A stretch of 64,000 nucleotides of DNA. It comes from Bufo bufo. Its lineage: Eukaryota; Chordata; Amphibia; Anura; Bufonidae. Location of the stretch: contig NC_053392.1 of assembly GCF_905171765.1 (NCBI RefSeq), positions 408,250,565 through 408,314,564 of the forward strand, written 5' to 3'. The notes under the pieces are model-generated. The model had not been told where the DNA came from, did not search any database, and saw nothing but the letters and a program-made list of their open reading frames with translations. Position numbers and translations under genes: made by a program. How positions within the stretch are numbered: position 1 is the first letter of the stretch; each line of letters starts with the position of its first letter. Shown piece by piece: positions 11,332 through 23,500 of the stretch.

Positions 11332-12055
11332 TGATGTCCCCTTCTGCTGTGCAGGTATATTTAATGATCCCCCCTCTTCCTTGGTGCCCCCAGTAGTGCC
11401 GTTTAGTATTGAAAGTAAATAAATAAATAAAATACCTTACTCCTGTTCCCCATCTGTGATGCAGGCCTACTCTGTGGCTTTTGTTGCCACATTCCAGTGC
11501 AGGCAGTCCCAATGACATCACTGCTCATGTGCTGGGTCTTGTGTGGTGATGTGATCATGCAAGACTCAGCGCAGTAGGTCACGGTTATGTAATTGCGACC
11601 TCTTGCGCCGTTCTACTGCATAGCAGCCTGAGGTAATGATCATGCCCCCACTTATGGGTAGAGAGGTGGCACCCTAGGTGGGCCCCTCCCCTATCTGTTG
11701 TCCTGGCCCTGATATGGACGGTCAACCAGTTGGGGGCTGGACAGATCTTCCAAGTAGGTAGGGACACTTGTTGGGTGATTAGGTTTGCACTGTTCCCTAC
11801 CGTATGTCCTGTTTGATTCTGATCATGTTTATGTCTTGTAAGCATCATCGAATAAACCATTTCTGTTTGTTTGTTCTGTGTCCTGAAGTCTTGTTAAAAT
11901 ACGCTTGTGATACATTCAGGGGTTCTCTTAACCTCTGAACATGAAACACACCAGGTTGAATGCTGGTGTTTATTTTTTGTGTAATTTGAAAACCCCTTTA
12001 AGGATCAGCAATTTTTATTCTCTGCATTTAAAAGCCATAATTTTTTTTTAATTAA
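11332..12055. other. No gene seen
   Basis: Starts with the last piece of the gcccc repeat (to about 11400), then unique-looking AT-rich DNA. The open frames at 11312-11521 and 11585-11860 show no recognisable motif or coding pattern. Confidence 0.6.
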
Positions 12056-12405
12056 AGGGGTTTTCTGGGAGTTTTATACTGATGACCTATCCTCTGGTTA
12101 GGTCATCAGTATCTGATCAGTGGAGGTCCAACACCCTGGATCCCCACTGTTCAGCTGTTTGAGACGGCTCCGGCGCTGGCAGTAGTGCCGCGGCGTATCT
12201 CTGCAAAACAAGCACAGTGTCGTGCATTGTATAGCAGCTGAGCTTGGTATCTTAGCTCAGCTCTATTAACTTCAAAGGGGCTGAGCTGCGGCCTAGGTAA
12301 AGCTAAGACAAGTCCACCGTTCTACTGCAAGCATCGGTGCCTTCTCAAAGAGCTGATCAGTGGGGTCCCGATAGGTCTACAGTGTAAAACTCCCAAACAA
12401 CCTGT
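12056..12405. mobile_element. TTAA-flanked palindromic MITE
   Basis: 350 bp between TTAA at 12052-12055 and 12406-12409. The ends are imperfect inverted repeats (aggggttttctggga against tcccaaacaacctgt). Inner arms also pair: gatgacctatcctctgg with ccagaggat-like sequence, gctgtttgagacggct with ctcaaagagctgatc, and cagctgagcttggtat with atcttagctcagct. No coding capacity. TTAA flanks suggest piggyBac- or Kolobok-type mobilisation. Confidence 0.65.
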
Positions 12406-12409
12406 TTAA

Positions 12410-13841
12410 CATAACAGTATGAGGGCTTGTTTTATGTGGGGCAAGTTGTAGTTTTTTAACACTATTTTTGAGTACATCAGGTGAATTGCATAATAATAAA
12501 AAAAATGGGGGGGGGGGGGGGGGGGTTGAAAAAACAATGCCGTTTCTTATTAGATTTTGTTTTTACTGTGTTCATTGTAATGTAATGACATTTAAACTTT
12601 ACTATGTGGGACAGTATAATTATGGAGATACCCAATTTATGTTTTTGTTATGTATCACTACATAAAATAAATTTAATTTTTTTTTTTTTTATTGCTTTAT
12701 GTATTCTGATTCCCATCACTTTCTAATTTTTCCGGTGATGGAGCAGGGATAATTTTTTTGGGGTGAGCTATAGTTTTATTTATATCAGATACATGGGACC
12801 TTTTAATCATTTCTTATTCACATTTTTGGGGAGATTAGGTGATCAAAAAACGTTAATTCTGACATTTCTTCACTGTTTGGTTAAGTAATGGGATATTTAG
12901 ATTTGACCAATGCAGATGCAAATTATATATTTTTTTTAATCATTGCAAATTACTACAGTAACATTTTTCTGTTATGCATATGAGATATATGTGGGATGTT
13001 TGGCTATGGGATACTGGGATACAGGAGTTTTCAGACATGGCAATACCTGTAATGTTATTTTCTATTGTTTATTTTATTTTTGAGGAAAGGGAGGTGACTT
13101 GATTATTATAATTTTTTTTAAACTTTTTTTTTAAAACTTTTTTTAGACCCCTAAAGAGATTTCAACATGCAATTATCAGTAATGGGATTTATTGCATTAC
13201 TGAATAGAAAATTTTGTATATTCCAGTACAGTGTTACCACCTGCAGGCCTGCATTGGAATATGCCTATAATAGCCCTGGTAAGCTTGGACAGGCTCAGGA
13301 CTATTACTACTAAGGAATGCCTTCCCTGATCTAAGCAAGTGCACCTCTTCGAGGCTTTCTGCTCTCAGATACTGTGCATCTGGGGGTTAAATGTCTGCAA
13401 TTTGCGTCATTACTGATCGCAGGCTTTAACCCTGGGTCTACGCTGTGTGAAACAGTAGGAACCCGGTGGCTATGGCTATGTGCTCCGTTCTGGAGCAGGC
13501 ACCATTTTTAACCCCTTAGTGACCACCCATACGCCTTTTGACGACGGCTCAGTCTAAGCTCTGCACGTGTCTCCCATGCAATGGAGAGCGGGGGCTCAGC
13601 TTTCACATGAGAGTTGTGTTCCTGCTCTAATGGCTTTTTGACCCCTAATACTGTGTGCTGCGAGAAATGTCACCCACAGCATGTAAGCGGTTACAGAGGG
13701 AGCGGACTCCCTCTGTCTTCCATCGGCAACCCTGCAAATGAGATTGCGGGGTGCCGATGTCAGTGCATGGAGGCAGGGACCTACTGTATGCCACAAGCCT
13801 GCCCCCCAGAATTTCGTAGGAGGCTTGTGGGACTATTAAAT

Positions 13842-13881
<40 letters not shown>

Positions 13882-13889
13882 TGGATATA
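12410..13889. other. No gene seen; poly-G and TA tracts
   Basis: AT-rich DNA with a G run at about 12508-12525, several long T runs, and a TA microsatellite at about 13842-13878. No open frame here resembles a protein family I recognise. Confidence 0.6.
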
Positions 13890-14245
13890 CAGTCAGGTCC
13901 ATAAATATTGGGATATCGACACAATTCTAACATTTTTGGCTCTATACACCACCACAATGGATTTGAAATGAAACGAACAAGATGTGCTTTAACTGCAGAC
14001 TGTCAGCTTTAATTTGAGGGTATTTACATCCAAATCAGGTGAACGATGTAGGAATTACAACAGTTTGCATATGTGCCTGCCACTTGTTAAGGGACCAAAA
14101 GTAATGGGACAATTGGTTTCTCAGCTGTTCCATGGCCAGGTGTGTGTTATTCCCTCATTATCCAAATTACAATGAGCAGATAAAAGGTCCAGAGTTCATT
14201 TCAAGTGTGCTATTTGCATTTGGAATCTGTTGCTGTCAACTCAAG

Positions 14246-15589
14246 ATGAGATCGCAAGAGCTGTCACTATCAGTGAAGCAAGCCATCATTAGGCTGAAAA
14301 AACAAAACAAACCCATCAGAGAGATAGCAAAAACATTAGGTGTGGCCAAAACAACTGTTTGGAACATTCTTAAAAAGAAGGAACGCACCGGTGAGCTCAG
14401 CAACACCAAAAGACCCGGAAGACCACGGAAAACAACTGTGATGGATGAATTCTTTCCCTGGTGAATAAAACACCCTTCACAACAGTTGGCCAGATCAAGA
14501 AACCTCTCCAGTGTAGTCAACAATTAAGAGAAGACTTCACCAGAGTTAATACAGAGGGTTCACCAGAAGATGTAAACCATTAGTGAGCCTGAAAAACAGG
14601 AAGGCCAGATTAGAGTTTGCCAAATGACATCTAAAAAAGCCTTCACAGTTCTGGAACAACATCCTATGGACAGATGAGACCAAGATCAACTTGTACCAGA
14701 GTGATGGGAAGAGAAGAGTATGGAGAAGGAAAGGAACTGCTCATGACCCTAAGCATACCACCTCATCAGTGAAGCATGGTGGTGGTAGTGTCATGCCGTG
14801 GGCATGTATGGCTGCCAATGGAACTGGTTCTCTTGTATTTATTGATGATGTGACTGCTGACAAAAGCAGCAGGATGAATTCTGAAGTGTTTCGGGCAATA
14901 TTATCTGCTCATATTCAGCCAAATGGTTCAGAACTCATTGGACGGCGCTTCACAGTACAGATGGACAATGACCCAAAGCAGTGGCGTAGCTAGAAATGAC
15001 TGGGCCCCACAGCAAATTTTTGAATGGGGCCCCCTCCCCCAGTAATTTTTTCGCAACCCCTTCCTTTCAAGCCGCCCCCATTCCTGTGGCTAGTAAAGAT
15101 CGCTCTCTCAGACCAGGCCCGGCAGCTGTTCCATCCGTTTTCTACACTGTCTATACTGTCACTGTATATCATTTCATTGTGTAATACTGTTAAAGGGGCC
15201 CTGACCAAATCTTGCAGTCCTCCTTCTCCTGGATGGGCCCCTTCTGGGTCAGGGCCCCAAAGCAGCCGCTTCCCCTGCTTCCCCTATAGTTACGCCCCTG
15301 ACCCAAAGCATACTGAGAAAGCAACCAAAGAGTTTTTTAAGGGAAAGAAGTGGAATGTTATGCAATGGCCAAGTCAATCACCTGACCTGAATCTGATTGA
15401 GCATGCATTTCACTTGCTGAAGACAAAACTGAAGGGGGAAAATGCCCCAAGAACAAGCAGGAACTGAAGACAGTTGCAGTAGAGGCCTGGCAGAGCATCA
15501 CCAGGGATGAAACCCAGCGTCTGGTGATGTCTATGCGTTCCAGACTTCAGGCTGTAATTGACTGCAAAGGATTTGCAACCAAGTATTAA
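14246..15589 (+). pseudogene. Tc1-like transposase, frameshifts and nested insertion
   Basis: Starts MRSQELSLSV and ends CKGFATKY then TAA (15587-15589). The helix-turn-helix region is intact to about 14455; a frameshift and several small lesions follow to about 14690. The first catalytic D is in LWTDETK (about 14675), the second in MDNDPKH, which is split by the insertion at 14979-15308, and the E in SPDLNLIEHAF. Removing the insert and one target repeat rejoins the family sequence, so the transposase was still largely intact when the MITE landed. Confidence 0.9.
14979..15300. mobile_element. hAT-type MITE, 322 bp
   Basis: Ends are imperfect inverted repeats, cagtggcgtagcta and tagttacgcccctg. 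Exact 8 bp target duplication acccaaag at 14971-14978 and 15301-15308, the hAT hallmark. The insertion lies within the DNDPKH codons of the Tc1 transposase, so the empty site is predictable and confirms the boundaries. Internal sequence is CCCC/GGGG-rich with no coding capacity. Confidence 0.93.
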
Positions 15590-15841
15590 AAAGTGAAAGT
15601 TTGAGTTATGAATATTATTTTGTCCTATTACTTTTGGTCCCTTAACCAGTGGGAGGCACATATGCAAACTGTTGTAATTCCTACATCGTTCACCTGATTT
15701 GGATGTAAATAGCCTCAAATTAAAGCTGACAGTCTGCAGTTAAAGCACTTGTTCGTTTCATTTCAAATCCATTGTGGTGGTGTATAGAGCCAAAAATTTT
15801 CGAATTGTGTTGATGTCTCAATATTTATGGACCTGACTGTA

Positions 15842-16283
15842 CATATACCCCATACAGACAATGTAAATATACACAAGAATAGGTCAGGATAAGCAATAAA
15901 TAGTGTGAAATCACATGAGCAGAAAACTATAGACCATGCCAGCGCTACTGTAAAAATATCTGGTTAGTGTAACACCATACAACCTGATATGAAAAAAAAC
16001 TACCTCTTTCAGTGCGCTGTAGGGCTAAATCTCCACATGTATTGCCACTATGCAGTATGAGGCTTCTTCAGGGGTCGTCCAATCAGTTAAAATAGCCCAC
16101 TACAAAGACAAGGTACCGTAATTAGTTAATTAAAGACACACAAGGAGGGAGATTTATCATCTCCCTTACGCCTGAAAAGTGGAGTTAAAAAGTCGCAAAC
16201 TATGTGTGTGACTTTTTAACTATGACTTCTTTAAAAATTGTTGCATCTCCCAGTTTTTATGCCGCCCTTGCCACTTTTCTTAA
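15842..16283. other. No gene seen; partial inverted repeat flank
   Basis: Mostly unassigned. The part after about 16145 (gggagatttatcatctccc..., aagtggagttaaaaagtcgc) looks like one arm of another palindromic repeat whose other side lies after 18046. Confidence 0.45.
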
Positions 16284-17053
16284 CCACCTCAGCTCCCCTA
16301 CCTTAAACACCCTTAATGACCAGGCCACTTTTTACATTTCTGACCTATACTACTTTCACCGTTTATTGCTCGGTCATGCAACTTACCACCCAAATGAATT
16401 TTACCTCCTTTTCTTCTCACTAATAGAGCTTTCTTTTATTTGGTGGTATTTCATTGCTGCTGACATTTTTACTTTTTTTGTTATTAATCGAAATTTAACG
16501 ATTTTTTTGCAAAAAAATGAAATTTTTCACTTTCAGTTGTAAAATTGTGCCAAAAAAACGACATCCACATATAATTTTTTCTCTAAATTTATTGTTCTAC
16601 ATGTCTTTGATAAAAAAATAAATGTTTGGGTAAAAAAAAAAAAATGGTTTGGGTAAAAGTTATAGCGTTTACAAACTATGGTACAAAAATGTGAATTTCC
16701 GCTTTTTGAAACAGCTCTGACTTTCTGAGCACCTGTCATGTTTCCTGAGGTTCTACAATGGCCAGTCAGTACAAACACCCCACAAATGACCCCATTTCGG
16801 AAAGTAGACACCCTAAGGTATTCGCTGATGGGCATAATGAGTTCATAGAACCTTTTATTTTTTGTTACAAGTTAGCGGAAAATGATGATTTTTTTTTTCT
16901 TGCAAAGTCTCATATTCCACAAACTTGTGACAAAAAATAAAAATTCTAGGAACTCGCCATGCCCCTCACAGAATACCTTGGGGTGTCTTCTTTCCAAAAT
17001 GGGGTCACTTGTGGGGTAGTTATACTGCCCTGGCATTTTAGGGGCCCGAATGC

Positions 17054-17650
17054 GTGATCAGGGGGGTGATCAGGGAGTCTATATGGGGTGATCACCCCCC
17101 TGTCATTGATCACCCCCCTATAAGGCTCCATTCAGATGTTCGTATGTGTTTTGCGGATCCGATCCGTGGATCCGTAAAAAACATACGGACGTTTGAATGG
17201 AGCCTTACAGGGGGAGTGATCAATGACAGGGGGGTGATCAATGACAGGGGGGTGATCAGGGAGTCTATATGGGGTGATCACCCCCCTGTCATTGATCACC
17301 CCCCTATAAGGCTCCATTCAGATGTCCGTATGTGTTTTGTGGATCCGATCCATGTATCCGTGGATCCGTAAAAAACATACGGACGTTTGAATGGAGCCTT
17401 ACAGGGGGGTGATCAATGACAGGGGGGTTATCAATCACAGGGGGGTGATCAGGGAGTCTATATGGGGTGATCACCCCCCTGTCATTGATCACCCCCCTAT
17501 AAGGCTCCATTCAGATGTCCGTATGTGTTTTGCGGATCCGATTCATGTATCAGTGGATCCGTAAAAATCATACGGACAACTGAATGGAGCCTTACAGGGG
17601 GGTGATCAATGACAGTGGGGTGATCAATGACAGGGGGGTGATCAGGGGTT
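17054..17650. repeat. ~190 bp tandem repeat with internal palindromes
   Basis: Three units start at agggagtctatatgggg (about 17071, 17259, 17453). Each holds gtgatcaccccc with ggggggtgatca inverted repeats and a second inverted pair, ggctccattcagatgtccg against cggacgtttgaatggagcc, around tggatccgtaaaa. Every unit can fold on itself. Open frames here are by-products of the repeat. Confidence 0.85.
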
Positions 17651-17726
17651 AATAAGGGGTTAATATGTGACGGGGGGGGGTGTTGTGTAGTGGTGTTTGG
17701 TGCTACATATTACTGAGCTGCCTGTG

Positions 17727-17945
17727 TCCTCTGGTGGTCGATCCAAGCAAAAGGGACCACCAGAGGACCAGGTAGCAGGTATATTAGACGCTGTTATCAA
17801 AACAGCGTCTAATATACCTGTTAGGGGTTAAAAAAAATCGCATCTCCAGCCTGCCAGCGAACGACCGCCGCTGGCAGGCTGGAGATCCACTCGCTTACCT
17901 TCCGATCCTGTGAACGCGCGCGCCTGTGTGCACGCGTTCACAGGA
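17727..17945. repeat. Four consecutive perfect hairpins
   Basis: Stem 1: 17727-17739 with 17755-17767 (13 bp). Stem 2: 17776-17795 with 17801-17820 (20 bp, 5-base loop). Stem 3: 17842-17859 with 17869-17886 (18 bp, 9-base loop). Stem 4: 17906-17918 with 17933-17945 (13 bp). None shows a mismatch, although the surrounding element is otherwise noncoding. Confidence 0.92.
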
Positions 17946-18399
17946 AATCTCGCGTCTCACGAGAGGACGCGTATATGCGTCCAGGAGAAATGAATCAACC
18001 ACCTCCAGGACGCGTCGCTGCGTTCGGCGGTCCGGAGGTGGTTAAAGTAGGTATGGCAAGGGTGGGAAAGGAGCATGTTCAGCAGCCGCAAATGTATCTT
18101 CATTTACGCCAGTTTTCTGGAGCAAATGAAGACAGAAATATGCGGTAGCTCATTAGTATTCACCCCATAAGACGCAATGACATTTTCCTCCACTTTAAAA
18201 CGAAAAAGTGCGTCTTATAGGATGAAAGATGTGGTATACACTGACGAGTAGAGTTGAGCGAACCCGAACTGTAAAGTACCGAACTTTACGATTTTGGGCA
18301 CCCGAACCCGAACATTTCCATAAAAGTTCAGGTTCGGTGATCTCTTGGCGCTTTTTGAAAGGCTGCAGGGCAACCAATCAACAAGCGTTTAACTACTTT

Positions 18400-18560
18400 G
18401 CCCTAAGAGGCCATCACAGCCATGCCTACTAATGGCATGGCTGTGATTGGCCAAGTGCAGCATGTGACCCTGCCTCTAAATAAGCTTGAGTCAAATAGCG
18501 CCGCACATCACTCTGCTCTTGTCAGTGTAAGGAAAGCTGCTGCTGCTGTGAGGGACAGAT
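18400..18560 (+). promoter_or_regulatory. Conserved hAT leader/promoter block
   Basis: This block is conserved in all three hAT copies while the sequence after it is not. It has an inverted repeat around gccatgcc/ggcatggc with ccaat-type sequences (gtgattggcc), then cctctaaataagc where the others have cctctatttaagc (a TATA-like box), then tagcgccgcac and cactctgctct, a plausible transcription start. Function is inferred from conservation and position ~2 kb upstream of the start codon. Confidence 0.55.
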
Positions 18561-18959
18561 TTGGGCAGAATTCTGGTGTTGTACAAGCGATAATTGAGGG
18601 TGCTATGCTACAATATTGTACCCAGCCCTGAGCCCAGTGATACCCCAAAATAATTTTTAATCCATCTGTTAGTGAGGTCGGCGTCGGCGGCCATTTTGTT
18701 AAATGCAGTCACTTTAAAACTGCATGTTAACTGCCTGTATGCTAGGGACATTAGTCTTCTTCTGTTCTGGTAGCTCAGTGGAGGTGAAATTCCCTTTTTT
18801 GGCAGGTCATGTACCCCTACAGCCGGCAGTGCATACCTGGAATTGAAAATTATTCAATTACATTAGTCTATCAGACTGTCACACACTTTTGTGACCTAAA
18901 GCGAGTTTTTTTTATCTGTCTGCCACAGGCACTGCATATCTGACAGTCCAATAAAACCG

Positions 18960-20330
18960 TTAAATAGTGCCGTTACCTTGCTGCTGTAAAAACGCACCAT
19001 TTTTCTGCTAGATAGGTAATACTGCGCTGTACGCAAAAGTGCTATTGTGCTATTGCTATATTAAGCAGTGAAATACTGCATTTCTAGAGTTGTTTGCCCA
19101 AAAAACTGTTCTAGTTCCACAGTGCACATTTGCGCACAGCGCAGTATTACCTATTTCATAATTAAGCAGTGAAATACTGCATTTCTATAGTTGGTTGCCA
19201 AAAAAAGTCTTTTAGTGCCACAGTGCATTTTTGCGTACACCTCATTATTAATACCTATTTTATAATTAACCAGTGAAATACTGCATTTCTATAGTTGGTT
19301 GCCAATAAAAGTGTTCTAGTGCCACAGTGCACTTTTGCGTACACCTCAGTTTTAATACCTATTTTATACTTAAGCAGTGAAATACTGCATTTCTATAGTT
19401 GGTTGCCAATAAAAGTGTTCTAGTGCCACAGTGCACATTTGCGTACAGCGCAGTATTAATACCTATTTTATAATTAAGCAGTGAAATACAGCACTTCTAT
19501 AGTTGGTTGCCAAAAAAAGTGTTTTAGTGCCCCAGAACACTTGCGTACAACGCAGCATTACCTATTTGATAATTAAGCAGTGAAAAACTGCATTTCTACA
19601 GTTGTTTGCAATAAACACTGGTTTCGGCCTACATAGCAGATCTGAGGCCTACCCTGTATTTCTTTCATGGGAAGTAACCAGTGGAACTCTGCATTTACAC
19701 AGTTGGTTGCCAAAAAACACTGTACTATTGCCCCAGAGCACTTTTGCGTACAACACAGTATTACCTATTAGATAATTAAGCAGGGGAAAACTGCATTTCT
19801 ACAGTTGTTTGCAATAAACACTGGTTTTGGCCTATATAGCTGATCTGAGGCCTACCCTGTATTTCTTTGATGTGAAGTAACCAGTGGAACTCTGCATTCA
19901 CACAGTTGGTTGCCAAAAAACACTATACTATTGCCCCAGAGCACTTTTACGTACAGCGCAGTATTACCTATTTAATAATTAAGCTGTGAAAAACTGCATT
20001 TCTACAGTTGTTTTCAATAAACACTGGTTTCAGGCTACATAATAGATCTGAGGCCTACCCTGTACTTCTTTCATTTGAATAACCAGTAGAACTCTATATT
20101 TATACAGTTGGTTGCCAAAAAACACTGTACTATTGCCCCAGAGCACTTTTGCATACAACGCAGTATTACCTATTTGATAATTAAGCAGTGAAAAACTGCA
20201 TTTCTACAGTTGTTTGCAATAAACACTGGTTTTGGCCTATAAAGCTGATCTGAGGCCTACCCTGTATTTCTTTCATGTGGTTTTCTGATAGATTGCACAT
20301 TTTCAGTTTACACTGCTTTTCTGACAGTCG
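18960..20330. repeat. hAT-1 leader minisatellites (~114 and ~203 bp units)
   Basis: About 19010-19560 holds four to five ~114 bp units built around aagcagtgaaatactgcatttctatagttggttgcc. From about 19558 to 20290 there are four ~203 bp units that combine this motif with aacactggtttcggcctac and gatctgaggcctaccctg. All are in the untranslated leader between promoter block and transposase. Confidence 0.85.
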
Positions 20331-20541
20331 AATTAAACCGTTATCTTCTGCAGTTAAATTGTTGGTTTGAAAATTCTAACTTTTGGTGATAGTGAAGTGA
20401 TTGTATTCAATTGCCCTGTTACACTGTTGTGTGACCTAAAGAAATGTATTCTGTTTATGACACAGGCACTGCCTTACTGTTAAGGAAATTAATTGTTGAC
20501 TATTGGCAGTTTAATTGACACCTGGGGGGTGAACGCAAATA

Positions 20542-23500
20542 ATAAGGAGAACATCAAATAAGGGACGTGGACATGGTCGTGGTGGTGTTGGTGGAGCTCC
20601 TGTTGCAGGGAGAGGATGTGGCCGTTCTGCGCCAGCTACATGTCCAAGTGAAACACCTTCCTCAGGTACAAGTAGGCGCCAGAACCTGCAGCGTTATTTG
20701 GTAGGCCCCAATGCCGCTCTACGGATGGTGAGGCCAGAACAAATACAGGCGCTAGTAGATTGGGTGGCTGACGGTGGATCAAGTTCCTTCACGTTATCTC
20801 CCACCCAGTCATCTGCAGAAAGCTCAGAGTTGGCACCTGCAGCCCATGCCCATCAGTCTTTCACCTCACCTCCTTGGAAATCAGCCAAGCAGTCTGAGCC
20901 CCAAGTCATGCAGCAGTCTCTTATGATTTTTGATGACTCTGCTGGCAGGGTTTCCCAGGGCCATCCACATAGCCCTGCCCCAGAAGTGGAAGACATTGAA
21001 TGCACTGATGCCCAACCACTTATGTTTTAGGATGAGGACATGGGAATACCACCGCAGCACGTCTCTGATGAGGACGAAACACGGGTGAAGTGCAGTGTGA
21101 AGACCGACAAGGAGGGCAGGGGGGAAGACTGGTTGGAAGATGATGTGGAGGACAATGAGGTCCTAGACCCCACATGGAATGAAGGTCATGCCAGTGACTT
21201 TCACAGTTTGGAGGAAGAGGCAGTGGTCACACCAAGCCAACAGCACAGCAAAAGAGGGAGCAGGGTGCAAAAGCAGAGCGGCCGTCTCGAAGACAGTACG
21301 CCTGCTACTGCCCACCGCACCCAGGGACCGAGCACACCAAAGCCAGCTCCAAGGAGTTCCCTGGCATGGCAGTTCTTCACAGAATGTGCTGACGACAAGA
21401 CCCGAGTGGTTTGCACATTGTGCCATCAGAGCCTGAAGCGAGGCATTAACATTCTGAACCTGAGCACAACCTGCATGACCAGGCATCTACATGCGAAACA
21501 CAAGCTGCAGTGGAGTAAGCACCTTAAAAACCAAGAAAGGGCCCCTCCTGCTCCCTCTTCTGCTGTTGTCTCGGCCTCTTCCTCCACCTCTGGAGTAATA
21601 TTGTCACCTGCCGCCCAGCAAACAGAGGATGTGCCAGCAACACCACCACCGTCACCAAGCATCTCCACCATGTCACACGGAAGCGTTCAGCTCTCCATTT
21701 CCCAAACCCTGGAGAGAAAGCGGAAGTACCCTCGATCCCTGGCCCTGAATGCCAGCATTTCTAAACTACTGGCCTTTGAAATGCTGTCATTCCTTATGGT
21801 GTAGACGGACTGTTTCAGACAGCTGATGGCGGTTGCTGTCCCACAGTACGTCGTTCCCAGCCGCCACTACTTCTCCAGAGCCGTCCCTTCCCTGCACAAC
21901 CAACTGGCGGATAAAATCAAGTGTGCACTGCGCAATTCCATCTGTGGCAAGGTCCACCTAACCACAGATACATGGACCAGTAAGCATGGGCAGGGACGCT
22001 ATATCTCCCTAACTGCACACTGGGGAAATGTAGTGGCGGCTGGGCCCCAGGTGGATAGCGGTTTGGTGCATGTCCTTCCACCACCAAGGATCGCAGGGCA
22101 TTATTCTTTGCCTACTGTTGCTTCCTCCTCCTCTTCTACTTCATCCAGTCAGCGAAAGACCTTCACCACCAACTTCAGCACAGCAAGGGGTAAACGTCAG
22201 CAGGCGGTTCTAAAACTGATGTGTTTGGGGGACAAACCCCACACCGCGCAGGAGCTGTGGAGGGGTATAGAAGAACAGACCGATGAGTGGTTGCTGCCAG
22301 TGAGCCTCAAGCCCGGCCTGGTGGTGTGCGATAATGGGAGAAATCTCGTTGCAGCTCTAGGACTAGCTGGTTTGACGCACATCCCGGCCTGGCGCATGTG
22401 CTGAATTTGGTGGTGCAGAAATTCATTAACAACTACCCTGCGCGCTTTCTGTGTTCTCATCCTGCTGCTGCTTGCTTGTCTGCGCTTCAGCGTAACTTTG
22501 GCCTTCCCGCTCACCGCCTTATATGCGACGTGCCCACCAGGTGGAACTCCACCTTGCATATGCTAGAGAGACTGTGCGAGCAGCAGCAGGCGATAGTGGA
22601 GTTTCAGCTGCAGCACACACGGGAAGTCGCTCTGCGGAACAGCACCACTTCACCACCAATGAGTGGGCCTCCATGCCATGTGTGCCATGTTGCGCAGTTT
22701 CGAGAACTCCACCAACATGGACAGTGGCGATGACGCCGTTATCAGCGTTACAATACCACTTCTATGTCTCCTTGAGAAAACACTTAGGGCGATGATGGAA
22801 GTGGATGTGGCACAGGAGGAGGAGGAAGAGAGGTCATTTCAAAGGGTTTCAGGCCAGTCATTTAGAAGTGGCTCAGAGGGTGGGTTCCTGCAACAGCAGA
22901 GACCAGGTACACATTTGGCCAGCCAGGGCACAGTACTGGAGGACTAGTAGGAGGAGGAACCATGTTCACAGCAGGGTGGCACCCAACGCAGCTCGTGGCC
23001 ATCACTGGAGCATGGCTGGGGGGATACGGAGGACACAGACGATACACCTCCCACAAAGGACAGCTTGTCCTTACCTCTGGGCAGCCTGGTACACAAGGAC
23101 TACAGTGCAGACTACTGGGTGGCCACCCTGCTGGATCCCCGTTACAAAGACAACGTGCCGTCCTTAATTCCCTCACTGGAGCGTTATAGGAGGATGTGCG
23201 ACTTCAGGCGCACGCTGGTAAACGCGCTCCCAACTGACACGGGGGGACAAGTGGAAGCACAAAGCGAAGGCAGAGGAGAAAGAAGAGGTCGCCAACGCAG
23301 CTGGGTAACCTCCCCCCCCCCTGTCACGTCCTTGTGACAGAAGTGCTCCGCAGCGCCACCCCGTGGCTGATCCGCTTAGTACTGGGGCGTGGTCCGGAGG
23401 ACGGGGCTCCGCCCATGACGTCTGGGATGGGGTGAGGCCGTTTCAGCACCTCAGAAGGCAGGGTTAGCATGCCGAAATGTGGAAAAGCTTGGTCAACTCG

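Larger units (their letters stand above)
13890..15839 (+). mobile_element. Tc1-like element E carrying a hAT MITE
   Basis: Flanked by TA (13888-13889 and 15840-15841). The TIRs start cagtcaggtccataaat and pair over about 210 bp. Length 1950 bp, of which 330 bp are a nested hAT MITE plus its target duplication, leaving 1620 bp, typical of a Tc1 element. Confidence 0.93.
16284..18041. mobile_element. TTAA-flanked 1.76 kb nonautonomous element
   Basis: Bounded by TTAA at 16280-16283 and 18042-18045. Ends are ccacctcagc and its near complement ...ggaggtgg. It contains AT-rich sequence, then a tandem repeat block (17054-17650) and a chain of four perfect hairpins (17727-17945). No transposase-like frame. 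TTAA flanks point to piggyBac/Kolobok-type mobilisation. The assignment to a superfamily is inference. Confidence 0.75.

Noticed and set aside
16204..16542. 112-codon frame in AT-rich DNA
   Set aside because: Starts outside and runs into the TTAA element; composition-driven, no motif.
17054..17371. 105-codon repetitive frame
   Set aside because: Product of the ~190 bp tandem repeat; the same repeat gives equivalent frames on the other strand.
17776..17820. Hairpin as a bacterial-type terminator or microRNA gene
   Set aside because: The context is a eukaryotic nonautonomous element; no U-tract, and a 20 bp stem with a 5-base loop is short for a microRNA precursor.
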